From CANMIH01 sp049116335 (GTDB taxonomy: Bacteria > Pseudomonadota > Alphaproteobacteria > Rhodobacterales > Rhodobacteraceae): a DNA stretch of 64,000 bases. Positions 60,454-64,000 of the stretch are shown piece by piece. The notes under the pieces are model-generated. The model was not told where the DNA came from. It did not search any database and saw nothing but the letters and a program-made list of their open reading frames with translations. The position numbers and the translations under genes are program-made. The stretch's first letter is position 1. Every line of letters starts with the position of its first letter. The DNA lies in contig JAGDYZ010000012.1 of the NCBI GenBank assembly GCA_049116335.1, positions 186,001 through 250,000 of the forward strand, read 5' to 3'.

Positions 60454-60826
60454 ATTTCTGGAAATGAGATTTCGGCTCGTCCGGTTTGCCGGCTGCGATG
60501 GCAAGAAGCCCGCCCATGCCCGCAAAGCAAATTGGGAACATGGTGAAGACGTTAAAACCAAACCCAAGATACATACCCAAGGCCGAGATCAGCAGAAGAC
60601 CACCGCCCCAAAGCGCCCGCACCTTGGCCATGGCTCCACCCGCCACAGCGAGCATGGGAGACAATACCGAAACAACCCGAACCAGTTCTGGGTTGTCGAA
60701 CATGCCAAAGACCTCTTCCACTTCAGAGTAGTTCCGCACCAGTTCGGTATATCCAAAGCCAAAGAACCCAACCAACATGCCAAACAGCCCGGCTGTGATC
60801 CCCAAAACAAGCGCAGCGTTACGCAT
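60452..60826 (-). CDS. Small membrane protein (DUF4064-like)
   Basis: A 124-residue protein with four hydrophobic segments (RNAALVLGITAGLFGMLVGFFGFGY, VVSVLSPMLAVAGGAMAKV, LLLISALGMYLGFGF, FPICFAGMGGLLAIAAG). I use the ATG at 60826, which overlaps the next gene by 8 bases. Family uncertain. Confidence 0.65.
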   Translation of the reverse strand: MRNAALVLGITAGLFGMLVGFFGFGYTELVRNYSEVEEVFGMFDNPELVRVVSVLSPMLAVAGGAMAKVRALWGGGLLLISALGMYLGFGFNVFTMFPICFAGMGGLLAIAAGKPDEPKSHFQK

Positions 60827-61133
60827 CAAACACCGCCTGCGTGGCTTTATCCCACCCCAGATACATCTGATCCCCATCAAGGATCAGAGGCCGTTTCATC
60901 AGGGTCGGATGAGCGGCCAATAGCTCCAAAACCTCTCCGTTACGCTCTTCGTCGCTCAAATTTCGCCACGTGGTTGAACGTGTATTCAAAAGTTTGCCTG
61001 CAAATTGCTCAAACGCCTTCTGCAAAGTCTCCGTCGGCACGCCATCTTCACGTACATCGCGAAACTCCGCTTGTGTCAAAGCCTTACGTGCCTTTCGGCA
61101 GGTGTCGCAGGTCTTCAGGCCATAAAGGATCAT
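60819..61133 (-). CDS. ArsC/Spx-family reductase-like protein
   Basis: A 104-residue thioredoxin-fold protein of the ArsC/Spx/YffB family. The active-site loop is GLKTCDTCRKA (C-x2-C), and later KRPLILDG supplies the conserved Arg-Pro. Spx-like members regulate transcription; YffB-like ones use glutathione; not decidable here. The ATG at 61133 begins MILYGLKTCDTC. Overlaps the membrane protein gene. Confidence 0.85.
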   Translation of the reverse strand: MILYGLKTCDTCRKARKALTQAEFRDVREDGVPTETLQKAFEQFAGKLLNTRSTTWRNLSDEERNGEVLELLAAHPTLMKRPLILDGDQMYLGWDKATQAVFDA

Positions 61134-61311
61134 GTAAACTCCTGTGTCAGCACCGCTCACATAAGGTGTAGAAATCGCAAAATCGACCCAGTTTGCCTTG
61201 ATTTTTTGTCTCAGACGGTAATCCTATCGCCGTGTAACCTTCGACAAACAGTCTTGGGCCGTGATGAGTGACGACCTTAATCCTGCGCGTTGGACCTACG
61301 CAACTAGGGGT

Positions 61312-61326
61312 CTGGCACTGTGCCAG
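61312..61326 (+). promoter_or_regulatory. Hairpin in the cold-shock gene leader
   Basis: CTGGCACTGTGCCAG is a perfect palindrome 37 bases before the start codon. It may be a leader structure or operator; unproven. Confidence 0.35.
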
Positions 61327-61363
61327 GCTGTAAGGACAGAGTGAAAAAAGGAGCACGGGAAAA

Positions 61364-61570
61364 ATGCCTTCAGGCACCGTGAAATGGTTTAACACCACCA
61401 AAGGGTATGGCTTTATCGCCCCAGAAGAGGGTGGAAAAGATGTTTTTGTACACATTTCGGCGGTTGAACGGTCTGGAATGACCGGCCTCGCTGACAATCA
61501 GAAAGTGGATTACGAATTAAAAGAGGGCCGGGATGGCCGCGTGATGGCCGCTGAAATCAGGGCCGTTTGA
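61364..61570 (+). CDS. Cold-shock protein (CspA family)
   Basis: A 68-residue OB-fold RNA/DNA chaperone: SGTVKWFNTTKGYGFI (RNP1) and DVFVHISAVE (RNP2). AAGGAG precedes the ATG. A 230-base region upstream with AT-rich parts and a hairpin may hold a long leader as in other csp genes. Confidence 0.95.
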   Translation: MPSGTVKWFNTTKGYGFIAPEEGGKDVFVHISAVERSGMTGLADNQKVDYELKEGRDGRVMAAEIRAV

Positions 61571-61589
61571 CATCCATTCACACAGGATT

Positions 61590-61614
61590 AAGCGAACCGC
61601 TTTGTGGTTCGCTT
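61590..61614. terminator. Hairpin between cold-shock gene and LysR-family gene
   Basis: AAGCGAACC - GCTTTGT - GGTTCGCTT. Convergent genes; weak T-tract. Confidence 0.7.
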
Positions 61615-61625
61615 CCGTGCGACCG

Positions 61626-62531
61626 TCACTGAGATTGAAGCCGTTGCGCTTCCTGCCCTGCCAGCTTGATCAGTTCAGCCATGAAGGGTTTGTCGAGATC
61701 ATCGCTGCGCGTCGCCGCATAGAGCCGCCGGGTGATCCCCTGCGCGGTCAATGGGCGTGTGACATAGTCTGAATTATACTTCACTTCGCGCACCACCCAG
61801 TCCGGAAGCACGGAAATGCCGCGATTAGACGCCACAAGCAACAAGATGACCGCCGTCAATTCAACCTGGCGAATGGCGGCGGGTTCCACTTTGGCCGGTG
61901 ACAAAAGCTGGCTGAAAATATCTAGACGCGATCGTTCAACCGGATAGGTGATCAGCGTCTGACCGCGAAAATCCTCAGCCTCTATATAGTCTTTTTGCGC
62001 CAAAGGGTGTGAGGCCGCGGCGACAAACACCGGATTGTAGTCAAACAACGGGGTAAAGGTCACGCCGGCCAAATCCTCGGGATCAGAGGAAATCACCACA
62101 TCCACATCTTCTTTGATCAGCGCAGGCAGGGCGTCAAACGCCAGACCGGGCCGAATATCGACATCCACATCCGGCCAACTTTTGCGGAACGTCTCCAACA
62201 CCGGAAACAGCCACTCGAAACACGCATGGCACTCGATGGCGATGTGCAACCGACCCGAACGCCCCTCTCTCAGACCGCTGAATTCCGCCTGAAGCGCCTC
62301 AACTTGCGGTAATATCTGGTCCGCCAATCGCAACAAACGCATACCCGCCGCCGAAAGCTTCAATGGCTTAGAGCGGCGCACAAAGAGCTCAACCCCCGCC
62401 TGATCCTCCAGGCCTTTGATCTGATGGCTCAATGCGGACTGCGTTATATTGAGCTGATCCGCAGCTTTCGCCAGCCCCCCACATTCATGAATGGCTTTCA
62501 CCGTACGCAGATGGCGGAACTCGATATGCAT
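61626..62531 (-). CDS. LysR-family regulator, MetR-like
   Basis: A 301-residue LTTR with N-terminal winged HTH (HLRTVKAIHECGGLAKAADQLNITQSALSHQIKGLED) and MetR-type effector domain. Divergent from metF, which matches the MetR-metF arrangement. The ATG at 62531 begins MHIEFRHLRTV. Homocysteine is the co-effector in enterics. Confidence 0.85.
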   Translation of the reverse strand: MHIEFRHLRTVKAIHECGGLAKAADQLNITQSALSHQIKGLEDQAGVELFVRRSKPLKLSAAGMRLLRLADQILPQVEALQAEFSGLREGRSGRLHIAIECHACFEWLFPVLETFRKSWPDVDVDIRPGLAFDALPALIKEDVDVVISSDPEDLAGVTFTPLFDYNPVFVAAASHPLAQKDYIEAEDFRGQTLITYPVERSRLDIFSQLLSPAKVEPAAIRQVELTAVILLLVASNRGISVLPDWVVREVKYNSDYVTRPLTAQGITRRLYAATRSDDLDKPFMAELIKLAGQEAQRLQSQ

Positions 62532-62550
62532 ATCAGCCTCATGTTGATCT

Positions 62551-62572
62551 TGAGAATTATGAATTTGTCTCA
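62551..62572. promoter_or_regulatory. Candidate MetR/LysR operator
   Basis: TGAGA-N12-TCTCA between the divergent metR-like and metF genes. Close to but not the enteric TGAA-N5-TTCA box. Low certainty. Confidence 0.35.
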
Positions 62573-62622
62573 CAACTATATCTGCGGCACAACATGCGCA
62601 ACCGATCCTGAAAGGTAGACCG

Positions 62623-63489
62623 ATGTCCGCACCCGAAATTTCGTTTGAGTTTTTCCCGCCTCGCAACATTGAGGCCACTTTTCGGCTATGGGACACGGTT
62701 CAGATGCTGGCGCCGCTCAAACCTCGGTTTGTCTCGGTCACCTACGGCGCAGGCGGCACCACCCGCGATCTGACACGGGATGTTGTTGCGACCCTGCACA
62801 AACATTCCGGCCTGCGCACTGCGGCGCATCTCACCTGTGTGAATGCTTCACGCTCGGAAACGCTTAAAATTGCTCAGGACTTTGCCGATGCGGGTGTGCG
62901 TGACATCGTCGCCCTGCGCGGCGATCCGCCAAAAGACGCACCGGGGTTTGTCCCTCACCCCACAGGCTTTGCCCATTCGGTCGAATTGATCGAAGCCTTG
63001 GCCAAAACCGGGGATTTCAACATCCGCGTGGGCGCCTATCCCGACACACATCCCGAAGCCTCGTCCCTCGCCTCCGACATTGACTGGCTGAAACGCAAGC
63101 TGGATGCCGGAGCTACCGAAGCTCTGACCCAGTTTTTCTTTGAGGCCGAGACCTTCTTCCGCTTTCGCGATGCGGCGGCCAAAGCGGGCATTGATCAGGC
63201 GATTGTGCCGGGCATTCTTCCGATTGAGAACTGGAAAGGCGCACGGGCCTTTGCCAAACGCTGTGGCACCCATATCCCCACCTGGGTGGATGAGGCCTTT
63301 ACCAAAGCCACACGCGACAATCGCGAGGATCTTCTTGCCACGGCCCTATGCACCGAGCTGTGCAGCGATCTGATCGAGGGGGGCGTGGAGAAACTCCATT
63401 TCTACACATTGAACCGCCCGGAACTGACCCGCGATGTCTGTTTCGCCCTGGGCGTCACACCCGAGGTCAAACTCGAACACGTCGCCTAA
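62623..63489 (+). CDS. metF: 5,10-methylenetetrahydrofolate reductase
   Basis: FAD enzyme that makes 5-methyl-THF for methionine synthesis. The 288-residue barrel has ISFEFFPPRNIEATFRLW, SVTYGAGGTTRDLTRDV, ALRGDPP and AGATEALTQFFFEAETFFRF. Divergent from the metR-like regulator. Confidence 0.97.
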   Translation: MSAPEISFEFFPPRNIEATFRLWDTVQMLAPLKPRFVSVTYGAGGTTRDLTRDVVATLHKHSGLRTAAHLTCVNASRSETLKIAQDFADAGVRDIVALRGDPPKDAPGFVPHPTGFAHSVELIEALAKTGDFNIRVGAYPDTHPEASSLASDIDWLKRKLDAGATEALTQFFFEAETFFRFRDAAAKAGIDQAIVPGILPIENWKGARAFAKRCGTHIPTWVDEAFTKATRDNREDLLATALCTELCSDLIEGGVEKLHFYTLNRPELTRDVCFALGVTPEVKLEHVA

Positions 63490-63540
63490 GACTACATTCG
63501 ATCCAACCGATCTATTTGGGGCGCAACACCCCAGCTGAGT

Positions 63541-63561
63541 GAGAGGGGGTCTCCCCCTCTC
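63541..63561. terminator. Hairpin between convergent metF and BKACE gene
   Basis: GAGAGGGGG-TCT-CCCCCTCTC perfect 9-bp stem. No T-tract. Confidence 0.55.
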
Positions 63562-63573
63562 AATCAAGTCACA

Positions 63574-64000
63574 TCAGCGCGGCGCGCGTTTGGTCAGCCC
63601 CAGCTTTTCTCGCACGGCCTCCGGGCCGATGATCTTGGCACCCATGCCTTCGATCACACCAACCGCCCGCTCCACCAGTTGCGCATTGGTGGCCAGCACA
63701 CCTTTGTCGAGGAACAGATTGTCCTCCAAGCCGACCCGGACGTTGCCACCGGCCAGAACCGACGCCGCCGCATAGGGCATCTGATCACGGCCCAGGCTGA
63801 AGGCCGACCAGGTCCAGTCGTCAGGCACATTGTTGACCATCGCCATAAAGGTGTTGAGATCATTGGGCGCACCCCAAGGCACACCCATGCAGAGCTGCAC
63901 CAGCGCCGGGCTGTCCAGAACACCATCCTTCACCAGCTGCTTGGCGTACCACAGGTGGCCGGTGTCAAAGGCTTCGATCTCAGGCTTCACCCCCAGTTCG
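63574..64000 (-). CDS. 3-keto-5-aminohexanoate cleavage enzyme family (BKACE), C-terminal part
   Basis: The C-terminal ~140 residues of a DUF849/BKACE enzyme; the frame runs off the right edge. Visible are KPEIEAFDTGHLWYAKQLV, QLCMGVPWGAPND, GGNVRVGLEDNLFLDKGVLATNAQLVERAV, typical of the zinc (beta/alpha)8 family. Members cleave beta-keto acids with acetyl-CoA; specificity is unknown. Confidence 0.9.
   Translation of the reverse strand, partial: ELGVKPEIEAFDTGHLWYAKQLVKDGVLDSPALVQLCMGVPWGAPNDLNTFMAMVNNVPDDWTWSAFSLGRDQMPYAAASVLAGGNVRVGLEDNLFLDKGVLATNAQLVERAVGVIEGMGAKIIGPEAVREKLGLTKRAPR

Overview
The window is a gene-dense piece of an alphaproteobacterial chromosome, most likely a marine Rhodobacteraceae (Roseobacter group) member. 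Pointers are the multidomain pyruvate carboxylase, the lone GatC-GatA pair, the ScfR-type regulator, AsnC/Lrp next to a type III ornithine decarboxylase, the ftsY - GNAT - DMT transporter - yciB order, rnpB beside rpmG, and many Hint, MAPEG, DUF1127 and VOC proteins. No phage, insertion sequence, CRISPR array or rRNA operon is visible; the only mobile-looking signals are short non-coding repeats.

Layout. 1-9.3 kb: end of an MFS transporter, an XRE/ScfR regulator, an amidase and lipoprotein pair, gatC-gatA, a UvrD/PcrA helicase, a receiver-only protein and an FMN hydroxy-acid dehydrogenase. 9.3-16.2 kb: pyruvate carboxylase behind a 309-base leader with two TGCAA-N4-TGCAA sites, a phosphoesterase, a VOC protein, a LuxR-type regulator, a MAPEG protein and three identical tRNA-Gly(GCC) genes. 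16.2-27.6 kb: regulators and a broken-up histidine cluster (hisB alone on +; hisH, hisA, hisF, hisE on - with a Hint-domain protein, a DUF2867 protein, a small membrane protein and a divergent DUF2147 gene in between), then a TetR/DUF2306 divergent pair. 27.6-33.6 kb: a candidate small RNA, a DUF2235 protein, an orphan CoxL-like molybdenum hydroxylase subunit, ornithine decarboxylase with divergent Lrp, and YciB. 33.6-43.6 kb: the ftsY operon with a transporter broken by one nonsense codon, a lytic transglycosylase, lysoplasmalogenase, an orphan formate-dehydrogenase-type flavoprotein, an AlkB-like hydroxylase, a LysR regulator, a DUF1127 protein and a Bax-inhibitor-1 protein. 43.6-55.5 kb: rpmG, rnpB, an alpha/beta hydrolase lacking catalytic residues, tandem LysM plus solute-binding proteins, and a long run of minus-strand small enzymes. 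55.5-64 kb: thrS, a bufferin-type RiPP operon (bufA-bufB-bufC-doxX), an ArsC-like protein, a cold-shock protein, a metR-like/metF divergent pair and the end of a BKACE enzyme.

Most notable. (i) The complete DUF2282-DUF692-DUF2063-DoxX operon at 57.8-60.4 kb matches the recently recognised bufferin metallophore family; two stem-loops lie between precursor and enzyme genes. (ii) Two non-coding elements (32.9 and 55.5 kb) share a 26-base core holding a perfect G-quadruplex motif, each enclosed by unrelated but perfectly complementary arms; I do not recognise this element. (iii) Operator-like inverted repeats stand in front of pyc and in two TetR-divergent regions. (iv) Several gene-level oddities are seen: a nonsense-interrupted DMT transporter, an alpha/beta-hydrolase pseudoenzyme, and tandem LysM-solute-binding proteins without a transporter.
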